From an uncultured Pseudomonadota bacterium (lineage in GTDB: Bacteria > Myxococcota_A > UBA796 > SXON01): a stretch of DNA of 64,000 bases. Position 1 is the stretch's first letter. Each line of letters begins with the position of its first letter. The notes below the pieces were generated by a model. The model did not search any database, was not told the origin of the DNA, and saw only the letters and a list, made by a program, of their open reading frames with translations. The DNA lies in assembly GCA_903900265.1 (NCBI GenBank), contig CAIUMM010000054.1, positions 1 through 64,000 of the forward strand, in the 5' to 3' direction. A program made the translations under genes and the position numbers. This document shows positions 1 through 10,844 of this stretch, in pieces.

Positions 1-42
1 ATCGCGGCGGGGGCGACCTGCGCTAAAGGGCCAAAAGTTGCG

Positions 43-645
43 CTAGTACACGCCTCGGAGCGGCCCGGGCAGCATCCACGGCTCAAACGCCACGGCGATC
101 TGCATGTCGTACGGCGCCAAACTGCTGGGATGGCGCGTGGGTAGCGGCAGCGGCGCCTCCGGATCCACGGGGTCCAACGTGGCGGGCGGCATGAACCGCA
201 GATCGCGCAACGGCACCAGCTGGTGGTAGCGCAGCGCCGCCACGTACAGGCTCACCCCGCCTCCGAGCCGGAGTCCGCCCCACGAGGACGGCCGAAACGT
301 CGCGCCGACCTCCGTGTAGGTCTCGGGACCTGCGAGGTACCACCAGCTCGTGTACCCAAACTGACCGCTGGCCATGAACCCGACGCGACCAAGCACGCTC
401 AGCGCAAAACCGCTGGGACCGTAGGCGACCTCTGCTACGGCCCGGAAGTCAAGCGCACTGACCGCCGACTCATCGGGCCCTGGAAGAAAAATGTTCCGAA
501 CGGGGGCCTCTCCTAGCTGCGCGGAGACGGCAAACCCAAACGGGTGACGCGCACCCAGCGTGATCGTCAGCTCACTCGACAGGTAGAGTTGCTCCCACGC
601 ATACGCCGGCCGCGCGGCCAGCAAAAGCGAAAGTAGACCGACCAT
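43..645 (-). CDS. hypothetical secreted/outer-membrane protein
   Basis: 200 aa ORF with N-terminal signal-peptide-like segment (MVGLLSLLLAARPAYAW); alternating hydrophobic beta-rich pattern. Confidence 0.55.
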   Translation of the reverse strand: MVGLLSLLLAARPAYAWEQLYLSSELTITLGARHPFGFAVSAQLGEAPVRNIFLPGPDESAVSALDFRAVAEVAYGPSGFALSVLGRVGFMASGQFGYTSWWYLAGPETYTEVGATFRPSSWGGLRLGGGVSLYVAALRYHQLVPLRDLRFMPPATLDPVDPEAPLPLPTRHPSSLAPYDMQIAVAFEPWMLPGPLRGVY

Positions 646-660
646 GTGGGGGCGCCGCGC

Positions 661-2667
661 TTACAGCGACCGGAGGTACGCTTCGAGGTCGTCCAGCTCA
701 TTGTCGCTGAGCATCGACGCGTCGCCCATCTTGGCGGCGCGCGCCGTCTCCAGCACCGCCTTCAAGGTCGGCGCGGAGCCGTCGTGCAGGTACGGCGCGG
801 TCGCGGCGATCCCCAACAGCGTCGGCGTGTTCACGCCGGTGAGCCCGTAGAGGTCGTGGGACAGGTTGTCGGTGTACAGCGGCGCGGCATGGCACTCGGC
901 GCAGCCGACGTCGGCGCGGTTGAACAGCGCCTCGCCCCGCGCCACCGCGGACGCGTCCAGCGCGAGCACCGCGACGTCGGGGGCGCGCAAGGTGCCGACG
1001 AACGTCTCGATGTCCGCTACGTCCGCGTCGGTGATGCTGTCGCCGCCCATGCGTGTCTGGCTGGTCTCCATGGCCTCATCCGCGACCGACGCAACGCCGT
1101 TGGTCCACGTGAACGGAGCGGTCTGCGTGGCGATACCCGAAGACAAGTTCATCGTCTGGCGGGGGCCGTTCGACAGCGGCCAGGTCAGGCCATCATTGCG
1201 AGCGTCCAAGTGGCAGGTCGCGCACGAGACGCCAGAGCCCGACGCGGACATGTGGCTGCTAGTGGCCGAGTAGAACGAGCGACGACCGCGCTCCGCCTCC
1301 TCCGACAACGACGGCGCCTCAATCTCCGCGCCCCCGTCGGCGCGGTAGAACGCCGTGTCGAGGAAATTGTTAGCACCTTGCTGGGCCAGCAGATTGCGAG
1401 CCTCCTTCGGGCGCAACGGTCCGATGGAGCGATCCAGAAAGCTATGAACGTAGGGGGTGTCGTCAAGGAAGGCGATGCCCCGCGGACCATCGTCCACCGA
1501 GGTGAACACCGAAGGGGTCTGCCAAAACCCGCCCTCGGAAGGGAAGACGTTCCCGCCAGCGGTGTCGGAGTTGCAGAACGAGCAGGCCTCCTGCGCCGCG
1601 AAGATCGGATCGGCCGACAGGGTGATGACGGTGTGCGAGCCCTCCATCGTCGTCCAGATCGTCGCTCCGTCCGGGGAGTAACGGGCGTTGGTCAGGTAGC
1701 TGCGGGCGATGAACGTATTGGTCGAGTCGATCGGATCCGGCGCCGTACCGGCGACGAAGATCGGCTTGGCTTCGGCGCCGTCTACGCCGCCGCTGCCGTC
1801 CAGCGGGACGACGAGCACGCCGGGATTCAAGCGCGAGATCCCAAGGCCGGTGGAGCCGTAGCCGCCGGAACTCGCGGAGGCGGTGTCAAACCCGCCGTCG
1901 GCGGAATCGGTTCCGATCGGCGTCTGGTTATCCACAAACAACGCCGGAATCGCCAAGGAGAGTCCGTCGGGGGAGATCGAGAGATCGCCGGTGATCCGGC
2001 GCGTGAGGTCCAGGTCCGGGTCATCGCCGGCGCCGCCGACGCGCGGCAGCTCCACCTCGGCGACCGCGCTCTCCAAAGACTCCTGCTCGAGGTCAACGCG
2101 TGAGAGCCGTCCGCCCATGGAGCTCGCCACGAAGAGCGCCTTGCCGCTAGGATGCAGCGCCAGCCATGACGGATGCCCCTCTACCGGCCAAGAGCGCAGC
2201 ACCGCGAAGGTCTCCGCGTCGATCTCGCTGACCGTATCGGCCAGAGAGTTAGCGACGAACACGTGCTTGCCGTTCTCGCTGGCGACGATGCCGAGCGGCT
2301 CGGCGTCCACGTCGATGCGGTCGACGACGCTGAGCGTACTGCCGTTGTCGGCGAGCACTACGACGGCGCGCTCGCCACGCAGCGTCACAAAGATGTGGTC
2401 TTTGTTGCGGGCGATCCGCGAGGGTTGCAGGCCCACCGACAGCACGGAGACCGCGCCGGTCGCGGGCTCGTAGCGCGAGACCGTGCCCTCATCGACGTTT
2501 ACTGCGTAGAGCGCCTTTCCGGACGCGTCGGCCACGACCGTGCTGCTGCCGGTGGCAAACGCGTTGTCCCCCAGCGAACCAGCGCACCCGGTGAACACCG
2601 ACGTGAGACCGAACACCGCCAGCGCAGCGAGAGTGTGACGAAACATGAACGCTCCAAAAGTGCCCAA
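661..2667 (-). CDS. lipoprotein with YVTN-like beta-propeller and C-terminal di-haem cytochrome c region
   Basis: Lipobox-like FTGCAG; propeller repeats (GKALYAVNVDEGTVSRY, GKHVFVANSLADTVSEID); CATCH and CAECH haem motifs. Confidence 0.75.
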   Translation of the reverse strand: MGTFGAFMFRHTLAALAVFGLTSVFTGCAGSLGDNAFATGSSTVVADASGKALYAVNVDEGTVSRYEPATGAVSVLSVGLQPSRIARNKDHIFVTLRGERAVVVLADNGSTLSVVDRIDVDAEPLGIVASENGKHVFVANSLADTVSEIDAETFAVLRSWPVEGHPSWLALHPSGKALFVASSMGGRLSRVDLEQESLESAVAEVELPRVGGAGDDPDLDLTRRITGDLSISPDGLSLAIPALFVDNQTPIGTDSADGGFDTASASSGGYGSTGLGISRLNPGVLVVPLDGSGGVDGAEAKPIFVAGTAPDPIDSTNTFIARSYLTNARYSPDGATIWTTMEGSHTVITLSADPIFAAQEACSFCNSDTAGGNVFPSEGGFWQTPSVFTSVDDGPRGIAFLDDTPYVHSFLDRSIGPLRPKEARNLLAQQGANNFLDTAFYRADGGAEIEAPSLSEEAERGRRSFYSATSSHMSASGSGVSCATCHLDARNDGLTWPLSNGPRQTMNLSSGIATQTAPFTWTNGVASVADEAMETSQTRMGGDSITDADVADIETFVGTLRAPDVAVLALDASAVARGEALFNRADVGCAECHAAPLYTDNLSHDLYGLTGVNTPTLLGIAATAPYLHDGSAPTLKAVLETARAAKMGDASMLSDNELDDLEAYLRSL

Positions 2668-2773
2668 TCAGAGTGTGACATGCCGTTGACAGAAGGGCAA
2701 TGCCTTTCGCCGCCGAACGAACGGATTCACGCGCTGGGCGGCGCGGCGGCTCGAGGGCGGGTACACTAACGGC

Positions 2774-3649
2774 GTGACGCTGCTTTCCCTGCTTGTGGCA
2801 ACCCAGATCGCCCGCGCGGACGCGCCCGCGGTTGCTGAGCCTGTCGCTGAAACCGTCGCTGAGCCTGTCGTTGCCGCAGCGCAACCACCGGCAAGTCCGT
2901 CCGCGTCCCTCGACCCCAGCGCCGTCGACCTCTACCGCAGCGCGCTGGAAGCCTGGCGCGGGAAGAACGTCGCAGACGCGCTCACGCTCTCGACCGCCTC
3001 GGTCAACGCCGATCCCCTGCTCGCCGAGGCTTGGCTGCTTCGCAGCTATGCGCACCTGCGCCTCGACGACCGCACGCGCGCCCTCGCCTCGGTGCGGTTG
3101 GCGCGAGAGTCGTCCCGCGCGGATGTACGGGCCGCGGCGCGCGCGCTCGAAGCGCAGCTCACCGAGGTCTACGTCCGTGACAGCCCGACGCTGTACTTCG
3201 GGCTCGGGCCCCAGATCGAGCTCCGCTACGGGCAAAGCGTGCCGCACATGGCGCTGAACCTCGGCGTCGGCGTTCCCGTGCTGAAGCGCATCTCGGCGCG
3301 GGTGGAGGTGCGCTGGACCGCGCTGGATCCTCGCGACCTCGGGGTCGCAGGAGCCCGCGCATCGGCGATGGCGGCGTGGACCCTGCCGCTTGGAAACGGG
3401 CGTTGGTCGCTGACGCCGTCGGTAGGGCCCAGCCTGTGGCTGGCGACCGGTAAATACTGGTTGGATGGATCAAACCCCTACCTCGGAGCCCGCGCCGACG
3501 TAGATCTGGACGGCAGGCTGTCGCCCACGGTCGGGATCTACCTCGCGGCAGGAACAGACGTTTATCCTGGGCAGATGGCTGAGCTGAGCTGGCTCGCTGA
3601 ACCCCTCGATTTCCGCACCGGCATGCGTTTCTGGTTCTGGGGAGGCTGA
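2774..3649 (+). CDS. TPR-like repeat hypothetical protein with beta-rich C-terminal half
   Basis: 291 aa ORF; TPR-like helix pairs (AEAWLLRSYAHLRLDDRTRALASVRLA). Confidence 0.6.
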   Translation: MTLLSLLVATQIARADAPAVAEPVAETVAEPVVAAAQPPASPSASLDPSAVDLYRSALEAWRGKNVADALTLSTASVNADPLLAEAWLLRSYAHLRLDDRTRALASVRLARESSRADVRAAARALEAQLTEVYVRDSPTLYFGLGPQIELRYGQSVPHMALNLGVGVPVLKRISARVEVRWTALDPRDLGVAGARASAMAAWTLPLGNGRWSLTPSVGPSLWLATGKYWLDGSNPYLGARADVDLDGRLSPTVGIYLAAGTDVYPGQMAELSWLAEPLDFRTGMRFWFWGG

Positions 3650-3650
3650 G

Positions 3651-4307
3651 ATGCAGCGTGGCGGCGCGACAGCGTTCATCCTGGCGGCAGGCTTGGGCAC
3701 GCGCCTGCGTCCGCTCACCGATCACACGCCCAAGCCGCTGCTCCCGGTGCGCGGCAGGCCGATCCTTGACTATGTGCTCGACCACGCTCACGCCCACGGG
3801 CACCGCGAGATCGTCGTCAACGCGTTCTGGCTGGCGCCGCAGATCGAGCAGTGGGCGGCCGCGCGTCCCGGAGTCCGCGTGATCGTCGAGCCCGTGATCC
3901 TCGGCACCGGCGGCGGCTTGAAGAACGCGCGGCACCTGCTCGCCGAGCGCTTTGTCGTGCTGAACGGCGACATCCTCTGCGACGTCGACCTCACCGCGCT
4001 GATGGCGCTCGACGCGCCGGCGGTGATGGCGGTGCGCCCCCGGGAAGGCACGCACACCGCCGTGTCCGTGCGCGAGGGACGGGTCCACGGCATCGCTGGG
4101 GTCGTGGGCGAAGCCGACGGGGAACACCACTTTACCGGCGTACACGCTCTTGATCGGGCCGTACTGGACCGTGTGCCCGACGGCGAGGCGTGCATCATCC
4201 GCACCGCCTACAAAGCGCTGGTCGCGGAGGGACGCGTAAAAGCGCTCGAACACCGCGGCGCCTGGACCGACATCGGCACGCACGCCGAATACCAACGCGT
4301 ACAGTAA
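3651..4307 (+). CDS. sugar nucleotidyltransferase (MurU/GMP-like NTP_transferase)
   Basis: N-terminal [33 protein letters not shown] signature. Confidence 0.88.
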   Translation: MQRGGATAFILAAGLGTRLRPLTDHTPKPLLPVRGRPILDYVLDHAHAHGHREIVVNAFWLAPQIEQWAAARPGVRVIVEPVILGTGGGLKNARHLLAERFVVLNGDILCDVDLTALMALDAPAVMAVRPREGTHTAVSVREGRVHGIAGVVGEADGEHHFTGVHALDRAVLDRVPDGEACIIRTAYKALVAEGRVKALEHRGAWTDIGTHAEYQRVQ

Positions 4308-4353
4308 ATCAAGTCTACACCTAACGAATCCCGCCCGCAGGAACATCTCCCGA

Positions 4354-4992
4354 ATGTGGTTCCAGAAAGTTCAGATGACTACCCCCGAGCGCGCCCTCCC
4401 CGGACGCGCCACCGCGATTCGTGCCCCCGAGCGTCACTTCGTGTCCGGAGCCCCGCTGGACGACGCCTTTGAAGGCATGCGCTTCGCGATGTTCGGCATG
4501 GGCTGCTTCTGGGGAGCCGAGCGGAAGTTCTGGACCATCCCCGGCGTGTACAGCACCGCCGTCGGCTACGCCGCGGGCTACACACCGAACCCGACCTATC
4601 AGGAGGTTTGTTCCGGTCAAACTGGCCACAACGAGGTGGTTCGCGTGGTGTACGACCCGGCGAAGGTGTCCTACGCAACGCTGCTGAAGACGTTCTGGGA
4701 AAACCACAATCCAACGCAGGGAATGCGACAGGGCAACGACACCGGCACGCAGTATCGCTCCGGCATCTACCTGTACGCCGGCCAGCGCGCCGAGGCCGAA
4801 GCCACCCGCGACGCCTTTGGGCAAGCCCTGCAAAGATCAGGATTCACGGCGATCACCACCGAGATCATCGACGCGCCGACCTTCTACTTCGCCGAAGAAT
4901 ACCACCAGCAGTATCTGGCTAAAAATCCCGGCGGATACTGCGGTCTGGGCGGCACGGGCGTAGCGTGTCCCACGGGCTCGCTCGCACCCTAA
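4354..4992 (+). CDS. msrA: peptide-methionine (S)-S-oxide reductase MsrA
   Basis: [14 protein letters not shown]...[32 protein letters not shown]. Confidence 0.95.
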   Translation: MWFQKVQMTTPERALPGRATAIRAPERHFVSGAPLDDAFEGMRFAMFGMGCFWGAERKFWTIPGVYSTAVGYAAGYTPNPTYQEVCSGQTGHNEVVRVVYDPAKVSYATLLKTFWENHNPTQGMRQGNDTGTQYRSGIYLYAGQRAEAEATRDAFGQALQRSGFTAITTEIIDAPTFYFAEEYHQQYLAKNPGGYCGLGGTGVACPTGSLAP

Positions 4993-5642
4993 AGGCGAAA
5001 GCTGTCCGGATGCTCTGGACGCCCGCGCACGCGCACGCGCGCTGGCGGCACATTCAGGTAGATGTCGATCTGTTCGCGTTGCAGGGGCAAAAGAGCGTGC
5101 TCGATGTCGAGGATCCGCCGCACCCGCTTGCGCTCCTCACCGAGCGTCGCGACGGCGAGCGCTTGGCGGATCACGAGGTACTCGAACATCACAAAGAATG
5201 CGTCCGGCTTCATCAAGCGGAAAAACGTGCGGTAGATCTGCGCGACGACATCGGCGGGGAAGTTCGCGAGCGGGAGCCCGCTGACCACGCGATCGTAGGG
5301 CTCTTCCTGCCAGTCGAGGATCGACATCTCGTGGATTCGCGCTGGCGTGCCCGCGAAGCGCACCCGCAGATGTTCGCAGAACGTAGGGTTCAGCTCGACG
5401 ATGTCGTAGGTGTCACCGGGGCGCAGCTGCGGGATCAGCAGCTCCGACACCGGCCCGAGCCCAGCGCCCACCTCGAGGATGCGCAACGGCTTGCCCTCCC
5501 CTTCGGACGCGCCCGCACGCTCCCGAAAAATCGGCTCGGCCATCGTCGCCGACAACGCCGGAGAGCTCGGCCAAACCGCGCCTACCGAATTGCTCTGGCG
5601 GAGGTTCTCCTGAAAGAACTTCAGGCCGTCCCGAAAGTTCAT
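4989..5642 (-). CDS. class I SAM-dependent methyltransferase (phospholipid N-methyltransferase-like)
   Basis: [15 protein letters not shown] motif I; N-terminal [23 protein letters not shown]. Confidence 0.8.
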   Translation of the reverse strand: MNFRDGLKFFQENLRQSNSVGAVWPSSPALSATMAEPIFRERAGASEGEGKPLRILEVGAGLGPVSELLIPQLRPGDTYDIVELNPTFCEHLRVRFAGTPARIHEMSILDWQEEPYDRVVSGLPLANFPADVVAQIYRTFFRLMKPDAFFVMFEYLVIRQALAVATLGEERKRVRRILDIEHALLPLQREQIDIYLNVPPARVRVRGRPEHPDSFRL

Positions 5643-7060
5643 CCTTCACCACGCCGGTCCGCGACGATCGCCGCGACCTCGCCGGTGGAAACGGGAACGG
5701 TATAATCCCCGTCAAAGCACGCCATACACACGGGGCGCCCCATGGTCTCGCGCAAGCCGTCCAAGGAGAGGAAGGTCACCGAGTCGACGCCAAACGCTTC
5801 AGGCCATTCATTTTCGGGCACTTTTGCAGCGACAAGCTCTTTTTTCGAGGGCATATCAATGCCGTAGTAGCAAGGATGGCGCACCGGGGGCGAGTACACG
5901 GCGAGGTGCACAGCCGCTGGGTTCGTCGCGCGCGCGAGCGAGGCCAGACGGCGCACCGTCGTGCCGCGCACGACGCTGTCGTCCACGAGGATGACGCGCT
6001 TGCCTTCGAAAATCTCGGGGATTGGATTGAGCTTCAGCCGATGCGCGGCCTGGCGGGAGGCCGCGTCCGGCATGATGAACGTGCGGCCGGAGTAGCGGTT
6101 CTTGATGAAGCCCTCGCGGTACGGAAGTCCGAGCACCTCGGCCATGGCCTGCGCCGACGTGCGCGAGGTGTCCGGCACCGGCACGACGACGTCCGCTTCA
6201 AGACCGCGACGCGCCCATTCTTCGCCGAGTCGCTTGCCCAGCGCCCAGCGCACCGCGTTCACGCGGCCGTCCTCCATGAGCGAGTCCGGACGGGCAAAAT
6301 AGATGCGCTCAAACACGCAAGGCATCGGCTTTTCCGGCTGCACGGACACCACCTGCGCCGCTTGTCCAGGACGCATGATCACCACGGAGCCGACCGGCAG
6401 ATCCGCGACGCGATCGAACCCCAAGGCGTCCATCGCGACGCTCTCGCTGCACGCCATCCAGCCGCCGCTCTCGCTGGTTCCGTAGCTGCCGGGCCGGATC
6501 CCGTGCGGGTCGCGGAACGCCACGAGCGTCTCTTCGCCGTCCACCTCGAGGATCGCCGCACACGAATAGGCGCCGCGCACCAACCGGAAGACCTCGCGCA
6601 CCGCAAACACCACATCGTCCGCGGTGTGGCCGGTGGCGCGCCGGTCGGACAAGGCCTCGGCAAAAACCAGCAAAATCGGCTCTACGTCGCACTGGCTCTG
6701 GACGTGAATGCCGCGGCTCAGCAGGTAGGTTTCGAGCGCGTCGAGGTTGGTGACGTTGCCGTTGTGCGCCATGAGCACGCCCGGACGGCGGGTGTAGAAG
6801 GGCTGCGCGTCCTCCCGCACCCCGGCGCCGACGGTCGGGTACCGCGTATGACCGATGCCCGCGGAGCCCCGGAGCTGCGCGAGCGTCTGATCGGAGAACA
6901 CGTTGACGACCAAACCCAAATCTTTATGGACATGGAACCGACCTTTCTCGACGGTACCCATGCCACATGCGTCCTGACCACGATGCTGAAGCGCCTGCAA
7001 CGCCATCGACAGCGCCGCACTCGCCCGTTCTACGCCGATAATGCCTACAAATCCACACAT
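5639..7060 (-). CDS. purF: amidophosphoribosyltransferase
   Basis: MCGFVGIIG N-terminal Ntn nucleophile Cys; VILVDDSVVRGTT PRPP-binding motif. Confidence 0.97.
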   Translation of the reverse strand: MCGFVGIIGVERASAALSMALQALQHRGQDACGMGTVEKGRFHVHKDLGLVVNVFSDQTLAQLRGSAGIGHTRYPTVGAGVREDAQPFYTRRPGVLMAHNGNVTNLDALETYLLSRGIHVQSQCDVEPILLVFAEALSDRRATGHTADDVVFAVREVFRLVRGAYSCAAILEVDGEETLVAFRDPHGIRPGSYGTSESGGWMACSESVAMDALGFDRVADLPVGSVVIMRPGQAAQVVSVQPEKPMPCVFERIYFARPDSLMEDGRVNAVRWALGKRLGEEWARRGLEADVVVPVPDTSRTSAQAMAEVLGLPYREGFIKNRYSGRTFIMPDAASRQAAHRLKLNPIPEIFEGKRVILVDDSVVRGTTVRRLASLARATNPAAVHLAVYSPPVRHPCYYGIDMPSKKELVAAKVPENEWPEAFGVDSVTFLSLDGLRETMGRPVCMACFDGDYTVPVSTGEVAAIVADRRGEG

Positions 7061-7069
7061 GCCAGCCCC

Positions 7070-7717
7070 CTACGCCTTCAACAAGCGGATGAGAAGTTCG
7101 GCCTGATACTGCGCATCGTAGTCGGCGCGGTGCTTCAGCGTGAGGTCCTCTGCGGGCATCGCGAGGCGCTCGTGCAGCACCTCTTTGCTGCTGTCAAACC
7201 AGTGCAATCCGAGCTTTCCTGTGGCGAGCGCTTTGGTGTCGAGCGCCTTGTAGCCAAACACGTTCGGCAAGTCCTCCGCCGCAAAGCACCACGCGACGAA
7301 CGACCAATCAAAAGGCGCGTTGTGCCCGACAAAGACCGGTTTTGTCTTCGGGGAAACCCGCGCGCGCACCCACTCGGTGATCTGCAGCATCGCCGCGCGC
7401 CTAGACACGCCGTGGGCACGCAGGTGCTCCAGCGTCAAGCCGTGGATCTTCATCGCCCCCGGGTCGACCCGCGGGCCTTCTGGCTGGATCTCCAAATACA
7501 GCGTCTCGCCGCACGCCAGTTGACCATCTGGCCCGGGTGCTACGACGACGATGCCGATGGAGACCATGTCATAGAGGCCGGGGACAGGCCCGGAGCACTC
7601 GATATCGACCGAAAAGTAGGTGGCGCGGGTTTCGAGCATGCCGCCGGCTAACCCCTCCATCCCGTCAGGACTACGCAAAAGGGCTAGTGACCGGCGAGCG
7701 TTTGCAGAAGGACACAA
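7070..7717 (-). CDS. DnaQ-like 3'-5' exonuclease
   Basis: YFSVDIECSGP (DxE), VGHNAPFDWSFV, and HRADYDAQYQAELL motifs. Confidence 0.82.
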   Translation of the reverse strand: MCPSANARRSLALLRSPDGMEGLAGGMLETRATYFSVDIECSGPVPGLYDMVSIGIVVVAPGPDGQLACGETLYLEIQPEGPRVDPGAMKIHGLTLEHLRAHGVSRRAAMLQITEWVRARVSPKTKPVFVGHNAPFDWSFVAWCFAAEDLPNVFGYKALDTKALATGKLGLHWFDSSKEVLHERLAMPAEDLTLKHRADYDAQYQAELLIRLLKA

Positions 7718-7741
7718 AGCCAGCCGCGCTACGCTGCAATC

Positions 7742-8305
7742 ATGGACATCTACCCACCGCTAAAACTCGCGCCGCTCCTCGCGCTCTGCGCGTGCCAGGC
7801 CTTCGGGCGTCCGACCACGCCGTCCGCCAGCGACATCGCATCGTACGAGCGTGGCTTTGCATCGAGCTGCGCCGCCGGGTTTCCCCACGCGTCCGCCGCG
7901 GATGCCAGCGCAACCTGCCGATGCATGCTGAAGGCCATGTACGCCGACGAATCGCCGGAGGCGGTGCTCCCTCGGATGCGGGATGCGGGAAAATCCGGGA
8001 TTCCCGCCGATCTGGAGGCGCGTGTGATGGCCGCGCGGGCCACCTGCGCAGGGGGAGTCCTCGAGGCGGAGTACGCCGCAGGATGTGTGGAAGGCTGCGC
8101 CGAGGGCTGCGGGGACGACTGCGCGACCATCCAATCTACCTGTGACACGCTCTGCGGCTGCTTGATCACCACCCTGCACGCCGCGCACCCCGGCGACGCG
8201 GGACGAGACTGGATGGTGGCGAACGCATGGGGTGCGTCCACCGCCGCTGGAGAGGCCGAGCTCGCCGCCGGCAGAACGACCTGCAGCACCGCCGCCGGGC
8301 GCTGA
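7742..8305 (+). CDS. Cys-rich hypothetical secreted/lipoprotein
   Basis: 187 aa ORF, hydrophobic N-terminus with LCACQ lipobox-like site, many Cys. Confidence 0.55.
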   Translation: MDIYPPLKLAPLLALCACQAFGRPTTPSASDIASYERGFASSCAAGFPHASAADASATCRCMLKAMYADESPEAVLPRMRDAGKSGIPADLEARVMAARATCAGGVLEAEYAAGCVEGCAEGCGDDCATIQSTCDTLCGCLITTLHAAHPGDAGRDWMVANAWGASTAAGEAELAAGRTTCSTAAGR

Positions 8306-8331
8306 CGGTCTCCCCCGGCTACCCTGTCCCG

Positions 8332-10356
8332 ATGCGGACGTACGCCCCCCTGATCCTGCTGCTCACCGGTTGTCAGGACTGCCGCCACGAGGTTCGGCCG
8401 GAGGCCAAACCCTCCGCGATGATCCTCGTTTTAGACGGGGTACGCAGCGAGGAGCTCACCTCCGACGACCGGGTGAGCGACCTGACCGGCGTGCCAGGCC
8501 AGACCTACGCCTCCGAGATCTGGGAGACGCTCGCTCCCCACGCGGCCACGCTCCGCGCCGCGCTCAACCCCGGAGCCACGATCACCGCCCCCGGCCACGC
8601 GCAGATGGTGACGGGGCGCATCGATCCGTACGCGAACTTCGCGCTCTCCAACGGCCCGGGGCTGTACCGCCCCGAGTACACGACGATCTTCGAAGAAGCC
8701 CGCAGCCAGCTGGGCCTCGCCGCCGACGAAGCCGTGTTCATCGGCAACACCGAGCTGCTTCAGGGCGAGGTGCAGTCCATACAACCCGGGAGCGCGGCCA
8801 GCGCCGGCACCTACACGCTGCTCTACGATCCGGACAAGGCCAACGCCCCGATCAACGACGATGACCCGATCGTCGAGGCGATCGAGACCGCCGTGCGCGA
8901 CCGCCGCCCCCGCTTGCTCGTCGCGAACTTTCACGACGTCGATCGCGCCGGACACTACGGAGCGGGGGACGCCTACATCAAGGACGTAAAAAAGCTCGAT
9001 GGGCTGTTGCCGCGCCTCTGGACCTGGCTGGGCGAGGCCGACCCCGAGTATCGCGACCAGCTGATGATCTTCGTCGTGGCCGACCATGGGCGACATCGCC
9101 ATGAGAACGACGAAGGCTGGCACAACCACGGCGATTCTTGCTCCGGGTGCCGTGAGATCCCGATGATGATCTTGGGCCCCGCCGTTGACGAAGGCAGCTT
9201 CCTGAACGGAAACTGGACGCTGCTCGACCTCGCGCCTACGCTCGCGGCGCACATCGGCTTTGACGTGCCGTGGGCACAGGGCCTGCCCATAGACGAAGTG
9301 CTCGACGCCAACGCCGTCGCCAGCACCGCGCGGAGCGGCGACGTGGCGCTGTCCCGCGACGGCGCGGCTTGGACGCGCTTGCTCGCCGACGACAACGCCC
9401 GCGACGAGGTGATCGTCGACGGCGAGGTGGTCAGCACCCCCGGCGCGATGTTCGCCGAAGGTCCGACCGCGTTCACCGGCCCGACCACCCGCGTCGCGTG
9501 CTGGCGCGAGCTCACGATCCTGCTCGACACGCTCTACTGGCCGTGGACCGGCATGTGTAGGATCGACGCCGGCGCCGGCTGGGTCGACGCCGCCTTCCCC
9601 GACGAGGTCGGACCCAACTGGTCCCCGGCGTTCACAGAAGCCGACGGACAACTCTGGGCGATCTACAATCAAAACCCCGATGGCATCGGCGAGCTCGGAG
9701 TCGACGACAACGTGGGGCTGCGGATTCGCTCCTGGTCCAGCGCAGAAGGCTGGGGCCCCGCAGCGTCCGCCGCGGCCTATTTTCCGACCGATCCCTCTGC
9801 GATCACCACGCCCAACGGCCTGCTGATGGCGTTCGGCACCAACGACGCCGGCGACGACGCCCGATACACCCGGCACGTTCGGGTGATGCGCGCGAGCACG
9901 CTCGAGGGGCAAGCTACGTTCGCGTCCAACGGGGACGGCACGAACAGCGTCGTCGACATCGATCTAAACGAGATCCTCGACGGTGCGCGGGTCGAACGTC
10001 CTGCGCTCACCCTCACCGGGACCCGCGCGCAGCTCGCGGTGATCGGCACCACCGAGACCGAAAACATCGTCGCGGTGCTGAGCAGCGAGGATGCCGGGGA
10101 GACCTGGGGCGCCCCGGTCCTCGTATCGACCGACCCTGTGCTCCCCCACCTGAGCCCACAATGGGTAGGCGAGACCCTCTATTGGGGGGCGGTCGCGCCG
10201 GAGGGCGAAGCCGAGCTCTGCCGCTCGGAGGCGGGTAGTCCAGCGATCTGCGAGGGCGTCGGCAGCACGCGGTTGGACAGCTACTCCGCCAGCACCGGCA
10301 CCGTCGTTATCGACGCCGGCGTCGCGGAATGGACGCGCACCACACTGTCTCGTTAG
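8332..10356 (+). CDS. alkaline phosphatase superfamily (sulfatase/phosphodiesterase-like) lipoprotein
   Basis: Start taken at MRTYAPLILLLTGCQDC; SAMILVLDGVRSEEL, HAQMVTGR, ANFHDVDRAGHYG and VVADHGRH motifs. Confidence 0.75.
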   Translation: MRTYAPLILLLTGCQDCRHEVRPEAKPSAMILVLDGVRSEELTSDDRVSDLTGVPGQTYASEIWETLAPHAATLRAALNPGATITAPGHAQMVTGRIDPYANFALSNGPGLYRPEYTTIFEEARSQLGLAADEAVFIGNTELLQGEVQSIQPGSAASAGTYTLLYDPDKANAPINDDDPIVEAIETAVRDRRPRLLVANFHDVDRAGHYGAGDAYIKDVKKLDGLLPRLWTWLGEADPEYRDQLMIFVVADHGRHRHENDEGWHNHGDSCSGCREIPMMILGPAVDEGSFLNGNWTLLDLAPTLAAHIGFDVPWAQGLPIDEVLDANAVASTARSGDVALSRDGAAWTRLLADDNARDEVIVDGEVVSTPGAMFAEGPTAFTGPTTRVACWRELTILLDTLYWPWTGMCRIDAGAGWVDAAFPDEVGPNWSPAFTEADGQLWAIYNQNPDGIGELGVDDNVGLRIRSWSSAEGWGPAASAAAYFPTDPSAITTPNGLLMAFGTNDAGDDARYTRHVRVMRASTLEGQATFASNGDGTNSVVDIDLNEILDGARVERPALTLTGTRAQLAVIGTTETENIVAVLSSEDAGETWGAPVLVSTDPVLPHLSPQWVGETLYWGAVAPEGEAELCRSEAGSPAICEGVGSTRLDSYSASTGTVVIDAGVAEWTRTTLSR

Positions 10357-10397
10357 GGGTCCGCGATGACCATGCCCTCTTCCTACCCGGCAATTCC

Positions 10398-10769
10398 ATG
10401 AAGCCGGCCCTGCTGCTCCTGTGCATCCTGCAGCTCGTCGCGTGCAGCGACCCCGGTCCCTGCGCGTTCCCCGACTCGGCGGTCGCGACAGACGGCGTGC
10501 TCGGAAACGAAGACACCTGCGGCTTCTGGCAGGTCCCCGTCGGCGAGCATCTGTACCTCGATCTGCACGTCACGCGCGAGCTTCCCGACTGTGCGGCTGC
10601 GGTCGGGGACGGTCTCTCGCTGCCAAACGATCCAATCTATTCCAACCTCGCCACCGACGGCGCCAAGTACACCTACGACATCGTCGCCGACAGCGCCGTC
10701 GCAGAGACCAACATCGACATCACGTGTGACGAAGCCACCGAGTGGCACGCGCTCGTCGCCGTCGAATAA
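10398..10769 (+). CDS. small lipoprotein
   Basis: MKPALLLLCILQLVACSDPG lipobox. Confidence 0.6.
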   Translation: MKPALLLLCILQLVACSDPGPCAFPDSAVATDGVLGNEDTCGFWQVPVGEHLYLDLHVTRELPDCAAAVGDGLSLPNDPIYSNLATDGAKYTYDIVADSAVAETNIDITCDEATEWHALVAVE

Positions 10770-10844
10770 ACGCGGGAAGTACCCGGAGCGCGGTTGACGC
10801 GCGCGACCGGGCGGGTGATTGACGCGGGCGCGTAGAGGTACCCC

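Noticed and set aside
646-2103. 485 aa plus-strand ORF
   Set aside because: Antisense to the beta-propeller/di-haem gene with clear CxxCH motifs
5876-7651. 591 aa plus-strand ORF
   Set aside because: Antisense to purF and the DnaQ-like exonuclease; His/Arg-rich shadow ORF
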